Source of the DNA: Camellia lanceoleosa
Lineage: Eukaryota > Streptophyta > Magnoliopsida > Ericales > Theaceae
Direction: 5' to 3'
Length of the DNA stretch: 64,000 nucleotides
Assembly (NCBI GenBank): GCA_025200525.1
Contig: CM045758.1
Location: 5,576,580 to 5,640,579 of the forward strand
The position numbers and the translations under genes are program-made. The notes under the pieces are model-generated. The model did no database searches and was not told the origin of the DNA. It was given only the letters and a program-made list of their open reading frames with translations. Shown here in pieces: positions 23,030 through 33,395 of the stretch. Position 1 is the stretch's first letter; each line of letters opens with the position of its first letter.

Positions 23030-23184
23030 TCAAATTTGGAAAGATCAATTCCATCAAATGTAGAAAGAGCACCTTCCACATTTCCCTTTTCGTATTCCAA
23101 CCTTCCATGAACGATTAGTTCTTCTTCCTGTAGTGATTTCAAAAATTTAAACCATAAAGCGTCACATCTGATACATGTCCTCAA
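23030..23184 (-). pseudogene. NPG1/NPGR-like TPR protein, single exon fragment
   Basis: The minus strand reads KFLKSLQEEELIVHGRLEYE and then KGNVEGALSTFDGIDLSKFE. The LEY(E/Q)(K/R)GNVEGAL.VFDGID stretch is what I know from the plant NO POLLEN GERMINATION family of calmodulin-binding tetratricopeptide proteins. Only about 50 residues are present, antisense within the Helitron and between its internal direct repeats. The fragment cannot make a TPR protein. Family assignment rests on this one motif. Confidence 0.6.
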
Positions 23185-23512
23185 ATTTTATAAAGCATGC
23201 CTTTCAAATTTTATGTGAATAAGGCAATAGAAAAGACAATAATACCAACAAAGACCATAAAGGAGGGTCTTTCAGTGGTGGTAACAAGTCTTGCCTACAT
23301 CCATGTTGGGTGGATTTATGTGGGGCTACCATTCACCATGTAACTCATAACCATTGATCAAAAGAAAATGATTGTGGTAGCATGAGGCCTCACTAATGCT
23401 TATAATAACGAAAGTTTTGCTTGCTAACATATCATTTAATCCAAGTACGAGTTGACATCTGTGCACAGTTCTAATAATGTCCTTGGTGATTCATTTCATA
23501 TTTAAGATATCT

Positions 23513-23818
23513 CATTCTTGCTTTCAATTGATCTCACAAATGATTTCTTTTCAGATTTTCCCTCCTCTGCTCTCCAGCCCTGTTCTTCTTCTTCCATACT
23601 CTCGCTCCCGAAACTGCTGCTCTCCAGGTAAGATCACTCTTTTCATTTTCGTCAATCTATAGATTGTACATAGATTGTATAGATTTTATTTATTTAGATT
23701 TTTTTTATAGATTCTATAGATTTTTTACAAAGAATTTGAATATAGATTGTATAGATTTTTTACAAAGAATCTGGATATAGATTTTTCATAGATTTTTTCC
23801 AAACATTACAAAGAATTG
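23513..23818 (+). repeat. Helitron internal direct repeat, copy 2
   Basis: Second copy of the leader-like block at 22,640-22,980, offset by about 870 bp, with the NPG1-like exon between the two. Confidence 0.75.
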
Positions 23819-25502
23819 CTTTCTCAACAAAATCATAAGCATGAATCAACCTTAGTTTTTTATTTTATTTTGTTTGTACTATAATGATATTCTGAAGTAT
23901 CATGTTTAGTTGCTTTGCCACTGAAGTAAAAAGACAATTGTTAGGGAAGAAAAAAAGACAAAAAAAAGCTTAATGGATATGTCATCATGTGGTTGGTGCC
24001 GTGGTATTGTTTAGTGAGATGATAAGAAAATTATCTCCACTTATGCTAAAGTTATTCTTATTATCCAGTTAGAGTCGGTTTACTTTTTTTCAAATTATGT
24101 TTTGGATGCTCTACAGATTATATGTCCTATTCTTTTGTATTTCTTCTCTTTCATATATCTTTCCATTTTCTTATGTATATTTTTTGATTTTATGGAGTTG
24201 TTAACTGGTGATTATATGTCTCCATTTAGCTCAGCACATATTAATTGGTCGAATGGTAATACTAATATCTTATGTTTAGCTCACTTTTTGTTTTTATTTA
24301 TTTTAATGAAACATTGGAGGAGACTATTCTTAATGCCATGAACAACTGTGATATTAATTAGATGTGTCTGCAATTTTCTTCGCCTCAATAAACTTCTGTT
24401 TGCATCACTGTATACGATGAATCCGCTACAAATCACTAAGCCTCAGTTGGGTGAAGAAACAATCAACAACGACACTGACTCTCAAGCCAATCCCAGTCTG
24501 AATGTGAACATGAATTGGATTATTTAGTTGGTTTATTTACTTGCTTTTTTTTCCCTTCAAATTATGTTTTAGTAGAGTCTGAATTGTGCTTTGCCCTGCA
24601 AATTGTAGGAAGTATGAGTCATCTTTTTTGTTACATTATCAGTTGTATCTATTCTATTCTTCAATTTTAACAAATTTGGAATTATAACTTTTGTATCTGT
24701 TGCCCTTAGTTATTATTGTTGATGCACTATCTGGATTCTTACTATAATTTCTGTTTTGAACAATTCTAGACAAATAGCTTAATTTCTCTCCAAAACTTAC
24801 ACATGGAATCCTTTTTGGTAAATACAGGAAGAAGAAGAAGAAAAAAAATGACAAAAAATTTTTTCTCCAACTTGTGTATCTTCAAGTAGCAAATCCTTCT
24901 AATGAAAGACTTTTTGACCAATAATTTTGTTGACCCTGTTATGTTAGATAATATCAACCAAGGTATAATCCCAACCTGCACTTCAGAGACCTCATAACAG
25001 AAATCATCAAGCTCAAGTCTTATGATTTGTGTCTGTAATAATTATTTTATTTGCTTCATATGATGACATTTCAAACTGGTATCATATGCATACTTCATTG
25101 GAAGAAAAAAAGGTTTAATCAAATATCTCCTCCATGCTACACACACATTATCAAATATTTCCTTTTATATTTTTAAATTTGTTTTTAATAATTAGTAAAA
25201 TGACATATTGAAATTCTATTACATAAAATAATGGTATGGTTAAAACAAATGATGCTCTTTTAATAATTTATTTATTATTATTATTATTGTGAATTAATTT
25301 GATTTATGTTGATTTATTATGGTGTTTTGATGATTTATGTTCATTAGAGGTTAATTTGAATGTCATGTTTCATCTATCTTTTTAGTGTTATTTTAAATTG
25401 TTTATGGGTCAATTTATAATTTATTAAATAGTGTTGGGATTATAATTATATTTTAATCCTAACATTATTTACACCGTGCCTTCAGACACGGACATACGCT
25501 AG

Positions 25503-26044
25503 TTCTTATATATTCTAAAGTAAGACATATAAGAAGATATAGAAAGGATCTAGAATCCTCTACATCCTTACATTTTTAAAATGTTCTTGATAGCCTATAA
25601 AAAGGAGAGATCCTCATTTGCCCAAATCATTCAAGAGTTTATCTCTTTAGAAATTCCTTGTGTGTGTCAAAATTTCTAACAAGTAAAACATTTGGTAGAT
25701 TTGGTAAATTTTTTTGTATTGTCTAGCATTATTCATATTCAAACATGACCTTGGTCATATTATCAGATACCCACCTACATAATAACAATGTATATATATA
25801 TTTATATATATATATGCGAGAGAAGGAGCAAGAATTCGAAGCATCTTTCTTAAAATCGTGAATTAGATAGAGTTTGTAGAGTTTACACCAAAAGTTCCAA
25901 TTTGATTTTTGTACAGAATCAATACAGCAGCAATGATGAGATCTTTTTTGGAAACCATGAGAGACCGACTAGAGACTGTATATAAATACTCTCCCTCTCT
26001 AACCAACTCCTTTCTCTTTAAAATCAACCTGTATCTCTCTCTTC
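25503..26044 (+). other. Promoter-like non-coding DNA
   Basis: 25,503-25,700 has a second TATA-like CCTATAAAAAGGAGAG (about 25,597) in LTR-style context. 25,665-25,742 is the inverted MITE-like repeat related to 18,133. No coding sequence. Confidence 0.4.
25979..25988 (+). promoter_or_regulatory. TATA box candidate
   Basis: TATATAAATA, followed by CT-rich leader about 30 bp downstream. The leader is interrupted by a transposon insertion at 26,045 and resumes at 27,034 with the same CT-rich sequence, then an ATG at 27,081. Confidence 0.45.
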
Positions 26045-27033
26045 CAAGGACGGACCAACAACAAGACTAACAAGGGTCACGGCCTCCTTGCTCATTTTAG
26101 AAAAATTTACTAATATATAATACTTTGGGTAAATTACACTTACACCCCTAAAGTTTAGGTTTAATACATATCATCCGTTCATGTTTGAAAAATTACACTA
26201 ACCCCCGTCACTGTAATTATTTAAACGAAATGAAGACATTGAACTAATGCATTCTCTTTTTTCTTGATTTGCTTTACTTTCTCTGTTTTTTTTTCCTCTC
26301 CTTTCCTTTACTTTTTTTTTTTTTAAAAATGTAATTTCCTCTATTTTTCTACTGGGAATTTTGCTTTTTATATAAGTCGGGGAGTTTGTAAAATGAAACT
26401 ATTAACTACAGGGGTAAGAACGTATTTTCAAAACGTTAGGGGATGGAATGTAATTAGACTAAACCTTAGAAAATGTCAATGTAATTTACCCTAATACTTT
26501 TGAACCTAACATAAAATTGGCCCCCAATTTTTTACTCAATATGTATCGGCCCCACCTTACAAATTGACGGCCCATTCTTTTTCTTGGTCTCTTCTTTCCC
26601 AAAAAAAGAGGTTGAACATATCCAGAAAGGCTGAACATATACCGAATAAAAATATATATATACAAAAAAAAAAAACCTACAGAGGGTTAGACTTGCCATC
26701 TTATTCGTTGGATATAGAATTCTTCTTCGAATCAAATCAACTTGGAAAAAAATTTGTTTTCTATTATTAATCTTTTCATTATTACAAATATGTGATTTAT
26801 ATTCTCTTTTATTATTGTTTTCAATTCGTAACACTTTCATTTTCTGTTTTTTCCAACGTCATATTCGTATATTATGGCTGAATATATGAACATTTTATTT
26901 TTTACATACTAATTTAAAGTTGAGTTTTAGTTTATTTTTTGAATTCAAAAAAATAATAGTTTATATCAATTCATATAAAAAAATTTATTCATGTCTTGTC
27001 CCCCTCGCAAATGAATTCCTGGTTCCGTCCCTA
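26045..27033. mobile_element. hAT-like non-autonomous element in a leader
   Basis: Left end CAAGGACGGACC and right end GGTTCCGTCCCTA are imperfect inverted repeats. The flanks are CTCTCTTC on both sides (26,037-26,044 and 27,034-27,041), an 8-bp duplication typical of hAT insertions, although the surrounding CT-rich sequence weakens this. There is no transposase. It contains a nested MITE at 26,127-26,491. Confidence 0.55.
26127..26491. mobile_element. MULE-type MITE with 9-bp target duplication
   Basis: GGGTAAATTACACTTACACC at the left and ATGTCAATGTAATTTACCC at the right are inverted repeats about 40 bp long with mismatches. The 9-mer TAATACTTT occurs exactly on both sides (26,118-26,126 and 26,492-26,500). 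Nine-base duplications are characteristic of Mutator-like elements. The element is 365 bp and non-coding. Confidence 0.8.
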
Positions 27034-27080
27034 CTCTCTTCTCTCTATTGTCTCTCGTCTCTTCACACCGCAAGTCTTCA

Positions 27081-27167
27081 ATGGCTACAAAAAGAGGCTA
27101 TCAAGTGGCTGCAGCTATTAAGCTTCTCCATCAAAAACTGCGATCTACTTTTCGACAACTTCTCTGA
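27081..27167 (+). CDS. Short ORF after leader, unknown
   Basis: Twenty-eight codons starting MATKRGYQVAAAIKLLHQKL and ending at a TGA. It is the first ATG after the CT-rich leader downstream of the TATA box at 25,979, if the hAT-like element is removed. I do not recognise it. It could be the start of a spliced gene, but no following exon is evident. Confidence 0.25.
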   Translation: MATKRGYQVAAAIKLLHQKLRSTFRQLL

Positions 27168-27189
27168 TAGGTGGGTGGGAAATTGAAGG

Positions 27190-28790
27190 TATGAGAGGTG
27201 ATCATACCATAATATGGTGGACCCTCTCACACCAAATCAAATCCTTATATGGTGATTCCATCTTCCCGCAGGAAGAAGTTACTGGAAGTAGGAAGCTTTA
27301 GATTTGAATGAAGAGTCACAATGGTTTAGAAACATGGTAATCATTGAGTTTGAATTTCTGAAACAATTGATTAATTTTGGATTTTTCTACTTTTTAGCCT
27401 CGTATTTTATCTTAATAATGTCAAGTGAAGAAAAAAGAGAAATGAAGAGAAGGAATTCACCCAAAAGAAAAAGAAAAGAGAGAAGGATACATTTTGATCA
27501 ACATTTGGGAGCCAAGATTAAAAAATGATTTTGGGGTTTCAACTTTTCAGACAAACAAATTGGGAAAAAATTATTTCCTGAAAATCATGGCCTAATCATA
27601 GATCACCACATAAACATCCATATAGTGAAATCATTCAAGACAATTTAGAAAAAGTACTTTGATACGAACCCATTACCGAAATACAAAAGAGCTACCCCTA
27701 ATCAAGTAGATCCCACAACCTTCCCTCTCATATAAACAAAAACAAACAAATTAAATAAAATTTACAAATATTCGACCACAATTTATTTGGTGCACTTGTT
27801 ATAAGATAAAGTAAAAATAAGAAAGTAAAAGTTAAAATTACCTCTCATCCAACTATTAAATAATTAACTTTTGTGATTTATTTAAACTATTTTTACTTAA
27901 TAAATTGTAGAGTCAACATACACTAAACAATTTGACACAATTTTAAAGTACACAAATTATAAATAACTCAAACAAAATGAACCAAACAACACCATGTATT
28001 GTTAAAAGAATTGTTTGTCCATTTTTTTTTCCTCTTATATGGTGCGTACAAGAAACTCTATAATCTTATATTTTTAAAATACTATTATATTTATTTATTA
28101 TCAAACTAGCATTGATCTAATGTAATACACAAATTAAACAAAATGGTCATGCTATATTTTATAATTTTTAATTAAATTATCTATATGTAAGTCTACATAT
28201 ATATAAATAAATAATATTATTTAAGTCCAATATATTTGCTCTAGCATTGAGTGGAGAAGCATGTCCCAATCCTCTTCCTTCACAGGTGTTTTGTTTCCTT
28301 CTCGTACAGATTTCACCAAATTGATTTTATATCCCGACAATACATTTTTCTCAATATATTTTATCTTATGTTTTTTTTTTATTATAATTTTACTTTAATT
28401 TAAAATTATCAAACAAAATAAAATAAAAACTTCAAACTTAAAGAGAGACCAGAGTTTAGAGTTTAAACTCAAAGAGAGACAAGAGTTTAACTAATATAAA
28501 CAGAGTTGTAAACACTAAAATAAACGAAAACCTGGACGAGAGTTTAAACAAAACTTGAATTAAACTGACAATTCGTCAATGAGAATTTTTTATTGAAAAC
28601 TTAAAATAAACTGATACTGCTTCAAATCAAAAATAATGATTCACTCACCCAAATCTCCACCGCCGTTTGTAAAACCACCATTTCTACCATTTTCAAAGTC
28701 TGATAAACCACCATTTCCAGAGTCCGATAGCGGTGGCGACAGCGAAATGACAACTGATGATGGAGTGCCGTCGTGTTGCTAGTGGTATGA
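27190..28790. other. AT-rich non-coding DNA
   Basis: No gene, repeat array or element ends recognised. A TCTACATATATATAAATAA at 28,191 is weakly like a Helitron start, but it follows G instead of A. Confidence 0.5.
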
Positions 28791-28933
28791 TTGCATCAAG
28801 CTTCACACTAAGGTTGTCAAGCTTTCAGTCAATAGCATCCATTTTTTGACTCATTGCATCAAGGTTCACACTAAGGTTGTCAAGCTTTCAGTCAATAGCA
28901 TCCATTTTTTGACTCAAGTTGTCAAGCTTTCCA
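28791..28933 (+). repeat. 63-bp tandem duplication plus partial third copy
   Basis: Unit begins TTGCATCAAG(C/G)TTCACAC and includes GGTTGTCAAGCTTTCAGTC. Copies are at 28,791 and 28,854, with a short third piece at 28,917. Confidence 0.8.
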
Positions 28934-28944
28934 CTAAAGTCTCT

Positions 28945-29305
28945 TAAAGAAGGCATCGATAAAGGTCATTAAATCCATGACTGGCGTAGATGCCAAGAAA
29001 CAAATGAGGGCAATTACAAGAATTCTATCATATACTAAAGTTATGGACAAAAAGATAAATGACATGAATGGAAAGTTTGACAACCTGACCAAAAAAATAA
29101 ATGTTAGTGGAAAGTTCACAACATCACTGAAAAAATGGATGCCATCCATGATATCTATTTTTTAAGTGAAGTTGTCAAACTTTCTATAATCTTCTAGTCC
29201 ATGACTTTAGTATATGACAGAATTATTGTAACAACTCTCATCTATTCATTGGCACACATGCCAATTATGAATTTAATGACTTCTACCGATGCCTCTTTAG
29301 GAAAT
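28945..29305. repeat. Extra copy of the palindrome centre
   Basis: 28,952-29,048 and 29,200-29,300 are inverted copies of each other of about 95 bp (ATCCATGACTGGCGTAGATG against a complement containing CATGACTTTAGTATATGAC). The stretch matches the centre of the large inverted repeat (31,115-31,530) and encodes the same GIDAKKQMRAITRILSYT peptide in the plus direction. Confidence 0.7.
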
Positions 29306-29780
29306 TTCCCTACAATCTTGTTTTGTGTTGCTGCTCTGTTTTAGGGGTGTACCTAAGAAACTGCGCTTATTTTTTTTAATCATTTATTTTGTTTTGTTTT
29401 ATGCTACTAGATTTTAGTGCTCTACATATTTTGGTTTTTGTGCGCACTTCAAGTGGAACAGCTTGCTAATAAGAAAAAGTTTTCTCATGCATAGAGAAAC
29501 AAATAGTCACTTGATTGAAAAGTTTGTTGCTGCGTTCAGGTTTATCAGTTTGAGTGTTAAGATGTAGATTTAATTTTAGGCTAGGGTTTATTTTGTTTTC
29601 TTGTAATGTTTATGCGGTTTGTCAATGTGTCTTGGCCAATCATGTTTTCTTCCTTTTGGATTGAATATTTAACACAAGTGTTCTTTTCACCTTAGTTTTG
29701 TAAACTGTTATTATTACCATATTGCCAAGAGAAAAAAATCATAATAATGAACTACTTACAATTGCCATGGGCACAGGTCA

Positions 29781-29809
29781 TCGTGCAACGCACGACGCCC
29801 CATAACTAA
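29781..29809 (+). other. Helitron 3' terminus (left arm)
   Basis: Hairpin TCGTGC-AAC-GCACGA (29,781-29,795) followed after ten bases by CTAA (29,806-29,809) and then T. This is the canonical Helitron 3' layout, with the element body to the left. No certain 5' end was found. Confidence 0.7.
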
Positions 29810-30804
29810 TGTACACATATGTAGCAGACCTATGAGCTGTACCTTTTTTTGAGTAGCCTATGAGCTATACCTCACTATCGCAGATGATCTTTGCAAATCT
29901 CCTCACACCTTTCCCCTCCCGTACGTCTCACCCACCCTCACTCTCTTTCCACTGCAAACCCCACCCCCACCATCTCTCCCACAACCCACCACCCCCATTC
30001 TCCCCCACCGTCGCAATCCTTACACCGCAGCACCCTCAATACTTCAGCGACCTCACCTCCGACTGTCGGAGCTGGTGGTTAGGTCATGATTCCCACCTCG
30101 CAAGCCCCTCACACTTCAGCTCCAAGAGAGGAGAGTGAGATTCAAAGAGAGAGAGGGGTCAACGGGGAGGGTAGCTAGGGAGTGACTGCCTATTTGGTCG
30201 CCGGACTTTAAAATGGCTGAAGAAAATGCTGGCCGAAGCTGTTGGGTTGGGGTCAAGGGTAAAATTGTTTTTAAAAAAAAAAACACTTCAATTCAATTTG
30301 GGTCACATCACCTCTACATTTTTTACATATTTATTTAGAAAAAGTCAAAAAAAAAATCAACTTTTAACTATTTTCTCAAAACACCTCTAAAGTTACACCC
30401 ATGTGGGATATGTGGTCAAATATCCCTAACATTATCCAAAGTGAAAAATGTAACCATGCTCAAAATAACACGTGTTAGGGGTAAAAGTGCTATGTTGTGT
30501 CTATGTAAGGTAATATGTACTAGTCTATACATATAAGATTGTCCCATCATTTCTTGTCTCGCTCTAGTCTTTTCATCACACTCTCAGTTGTAATGGCTAA
30601 GAGAGATTCTCTCGTTGTTGTATTTTCCATCATATGAACAAAAAGCTTAGGGGTATGATTATTTTTCATATCCTTTCGATTTACGTGAAGTTTTTTTTGA
30701 CTTTTTTTTGGTCTTTGTTTTTGATTTTTCATATGAAGAATGCGATTGTTTCGATAGACGAAAGATGAAGATAATGTTAAAAAAAATCATGTACGGAGAG
30801 CAAT

Positions 30805-31221
30805 ATGAGTTTCTTCATAAAAACATTGAAAAATGATGAGCTGAAACTTGATGAGAAGGAGACTGATGGGAAGAAAAAGGAGGAGGAGCTTGTTGTTAAG
30901 GAGAAATATGAGAAGAGGAAAAACAATGAAGAGGAGCTTGATGAAAAGAAGATGGTTGAGGAGGAGGAGATGGATGAAGAGGAGCTTGTTGAAAAGAAGA
31001 AGAAAGATGAGTTCTATTTGTCTTCAATGAAATCCCTCTCAAAGGTTATGATTATTGAAGGCATTGGGGACATGACTTTGAAGAGTCTAGCCACCCTCTC
31101 TGTTGCAAGAAAGTCTCTTAAAGAGGCATCGGTAGAGATCATTAAATCCATGACTGGCATAGATGCCAAGAAACAGATGAGGGCAATTACAAGAATTCTA
31201 TCATATACTAACACATACTAA
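30805..31221 (+). CDS. Highly charged ORF of unknown function (left copy)
   Basis: 138 codons. Residues 10-75 are almost entirely Lys/Glu/Asp (for example KKKEEELVVKEKYEKRK) and likely helical. After them come SLSKVMIIEGIGDMTLKSLA and GIDAKKQMRAITRILSYT. There is no signal peptide or membrane segment. A mirrored minus-strand copy lies at 31,560-31,853, truncated after MIIQCIGT, and a C-terminal piece is repeated at 28,977-29,165. I know no family for it. Position in a transposon-derived palindrome suggests a captured or element-specific gene, possibly not expressed. Confidence 0.35.
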   Translation: MSFFIKTLKNDELKLDEKETDGKKKEEELVVKEKYEKRKNNEEELDEKKMVEEEEMDEEELVEKKKKDEFYLSSMKSLSKVMIIEGIGDMTLKSLATLSVARKSLKEASVEIIKSMTGIDAKKQMRAITRILSYTNTY

Positions 31222-31559
31222 AGTCATGGACAAGATAGATGGAAAGTTTGACAACCTAACCAAAAAAATAAATGTTAGGGAAAAGTTTACAACATCACTG
31301 AAAAAATGGATGCCATCCATGACATCTATTTTTTTAGTGAAGTTGTCAAACTTTCCATCTATTACATCTATTTTTTTAATTAGGTTGTCAAACTTTCCAT
31401 CAATCTTCTTGTCCATGACTTTAGTATATGACAAAATTAACGTAACAACTCTCATCTATTCCTTAGCACTTATGTCAATCATGAATTTAATGACTTCTAC
31501 CGATGCTTCTTTAGGAAACTTTCGTGCAACAGAAAGGAGGGTGGCCAGACTTTTCAAAG

Positions 31560-31853
31560 TCATGTCCCAATGCACTGAATAATCATAACCTTTGAGAGGG
31601 ATTCCATTGAAGACGAATAGAACTCATCTTTCTTCTTCTTTTCAACAAGCTCCTCTTCATCCATCTCCTCCTCCTCAACCATCTTTTTTTCATCAAGCTC
31701 CTCTTCATCATCCTTCCTCTTCTCATATTTCTCCTTAACAACAAGCTGCTTCTCCTTTTTCTTCCCATCAGTCTCCTTCTTATCCTTCTCCTCATCAAGT
31801 TTCAACTCATCCTTTTTCAAAATTTTTATGGAGAAACTTATATTGGTCTCCAT
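31560..31853 (-). pseudogene. Charged ORF, mirrored right copy, truncated
   Basis: 97 codons sharing KKDELKLDE, KKETDGKKKEK, KEKYEKRKDDEEELDEKKMV and SLSKVMII with the plus-strand copy at 30,805. It breaks at IQCIGT, where the plus copy continues EGIGDMTLKS. The loss of the tail marks the point where the inverted copies diverge near the centre. Confidence 0.4.
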
Positions 31854-32881
31854 ACATAATTTTTTTTAACTTCATCTTCATCTTCTGTCTATCGAAACAA
31901 TCGCATTCTTCATATGAAAAATCAAAAACAAAAACAAAAACAAAGACAAAAAAAAAAAAAAAAAAATTCACATAAATCGAATGGAAATGAAAAATAATCA
32001 TACCCCTACGCTTTTTGCAGCATTCAAAGCTCTACCAAAATGGTGCTTAATGATGCAAAATACGATAGCAACAAGAGAAGCTCTCTTAGCCATTACAATT
32101 GAGAGTGTGTGATGAAAAGACTAGAGCGAGAGACAAGAAATGATGGGACAAGCTTACACGTATATACTAGTATATATTACCCTACATAGACACAGCATAA
32201 CACTTTGACCCCTAACACGTGATATTTTGAGGATGGCTACATTTTTTACTTTGGATAATGTTAGGGATATCTAACCACATATCCCACTTCGATGTCGAGT
32301 CCACACTTGTGACCTTTAGAGATGCTTTGAGAAGATAGTTAAAAGTTGATTTTTTAATTTTTTTTGACTTTTTTTTTAAAAATGTGTAAAAAATGTGAGA
32401 CGTGATGTGACCTAAAATGAATTAAAGTGTTTTTTTTTTTTTTTAAAAAAAACAATTTTACCCTTGACCACAACCGAATAGCTTCGGCCAGCATTTTCTC
32501 CGACCATTTCAAAGTCCGACGACCAAATAGGCAACGATCACTCTCACTCTCCTCTCTTGGAGCCAAAGTGTGAGGGGCTTGCAAGGTGAAAATCACAACA
32601 TAACCCTAACCACCAGCTCTGACAGTCAGAGGTGAGGCCGCTGAAGTATTGAGGGTCCTGCAGTGTAAGGATCGCGACGGTGGAGGAGAATGGGGGCAGT
32701 GGGTCGTCGAAGAGTGATGGTGGGGGCGGGGTTTGCAGTGGAAAAAGAGTGAGGGTGGGTTGAGACGTACGAGGGGAAAGGTGTGGGAGGAGATTTGTAG
32801 AGATCATCTGCGATGGTGAGGTACAACTCATAGGCTACTCAAAAAAAGGTACAACTCATAGGTCTGCTACATATGTATACA

Positions 32882-32910
32882 CTAGTTGTGGGGCATCGTG
32901 CGTTACACGA
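32882..32910 (-). other. Helitron 3' terminus (right arm)
   Basis: On the minus strand TCGTG-TAACG-CACGA followed by ten bases and CTAG|T. It mirrors the terminus at 29,781-29,809, with CTAG in place of CTAA. Both are followed by the same TGTA(C/T)ACATATGTAGCAGAC flank. Confidence 0.7.
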
Positions 32911-33395
32911 TGACCTGTGCCTATGGCAATTGTAAGTAGTTCATTATTATGATTTTTTTTTTCCCGGCAATAAGGTAATAATAACATTTTACAAAACTAA
33001 GGTGAAAAAAACACTTGTATTAAACATTCAACCCAAAAGAAAGAAAACATGATTGGCCAAGACACAAATTGGCAAACCGCATAAACATTACGAGAAAACA
33101 AAATGAACCCCAATCTAAAATTAAATATACATCTTAACATTCCTCAAATTGATAAACCTAAAAGCAGCAACAAACTCTTCAATCAAGTGACCATTTGTTT
33201 CTCTATGCATGAGAAAACATTTTTTTATTAGCAAGCCGTTCCACTTGAAGTGCGCACAAAAACCAAAATATGCGGAGCACTAAAGTCTAATAGCATAAAA
33301 CAAAACAAAATAAATAAATGATTAAAAAAAATAAGCACAGCTTCTCAGTTACACCCCTAAAACAGAGCAGCAACACAAAACAAGATTTTAGTTCA

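Larger units (their letters stand above)
22152..25502 (+). mobile_element. Non-autonomous Helitron with both termini
   Basis: The 5' end TCTATATAATAAGGGCG follows an A (22,151). The 3' end is CTAG (25,499-25,502), followed by T, and is preceded by the hairpin CCGTG-CCTTCAGA-CACGG (25,474-25,491), which stops seven bases before the CTAG. A|TC...CTRR|T with a subterminal hairpin defines a Helitron. At 3,351 bp it has no RepHel coding sequence, so it is non-autonomous. It carries gene-like pieces: an antisense NPG1-like exon, a duplicated leader-like block and an unplaced frame starting MNPLQITKPQLGEE at 24,418. It probably moved using a helicase encoded elsewhere. Confidence 0.8.
29306..31320 (+). 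repeat. Left arm of about 2-kb inverted duplication
   Basis: Reverse-complement partner is 31,330-33,395. Landmarks pair at a nearly constant coordinate sum of about 62,650-62,690: GTTTTAGGGGTGT at 29,338 with its complement at 33,350, the Helitron 3' ends at 29,809 and 32,882, and the charged ORF starts at 30,805 and 31,853. Divergence is small, with short indels. Confidence 0.85.
31330..33395 (-). repeat. Right arm of about 2-kb inverted duplication
   Basis: Mirror of 29,306-31,320. It includes the leader-like CCACCGTCGC segment (32,560-32,830), the Helitron 3' end and the downstream AAACAAATGGTCACTTGATTG stretch. Outside 33,395 the symmetry ends. Confidence 0.85.

Noticed and set aside
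28191..28230. Helitron 5' end TCTACATATATATAAATAA
   Set aside because: Preceded by G instead of A and embedded in AT-rich DNA. Not enough to pair with the 3' end at 29,809.
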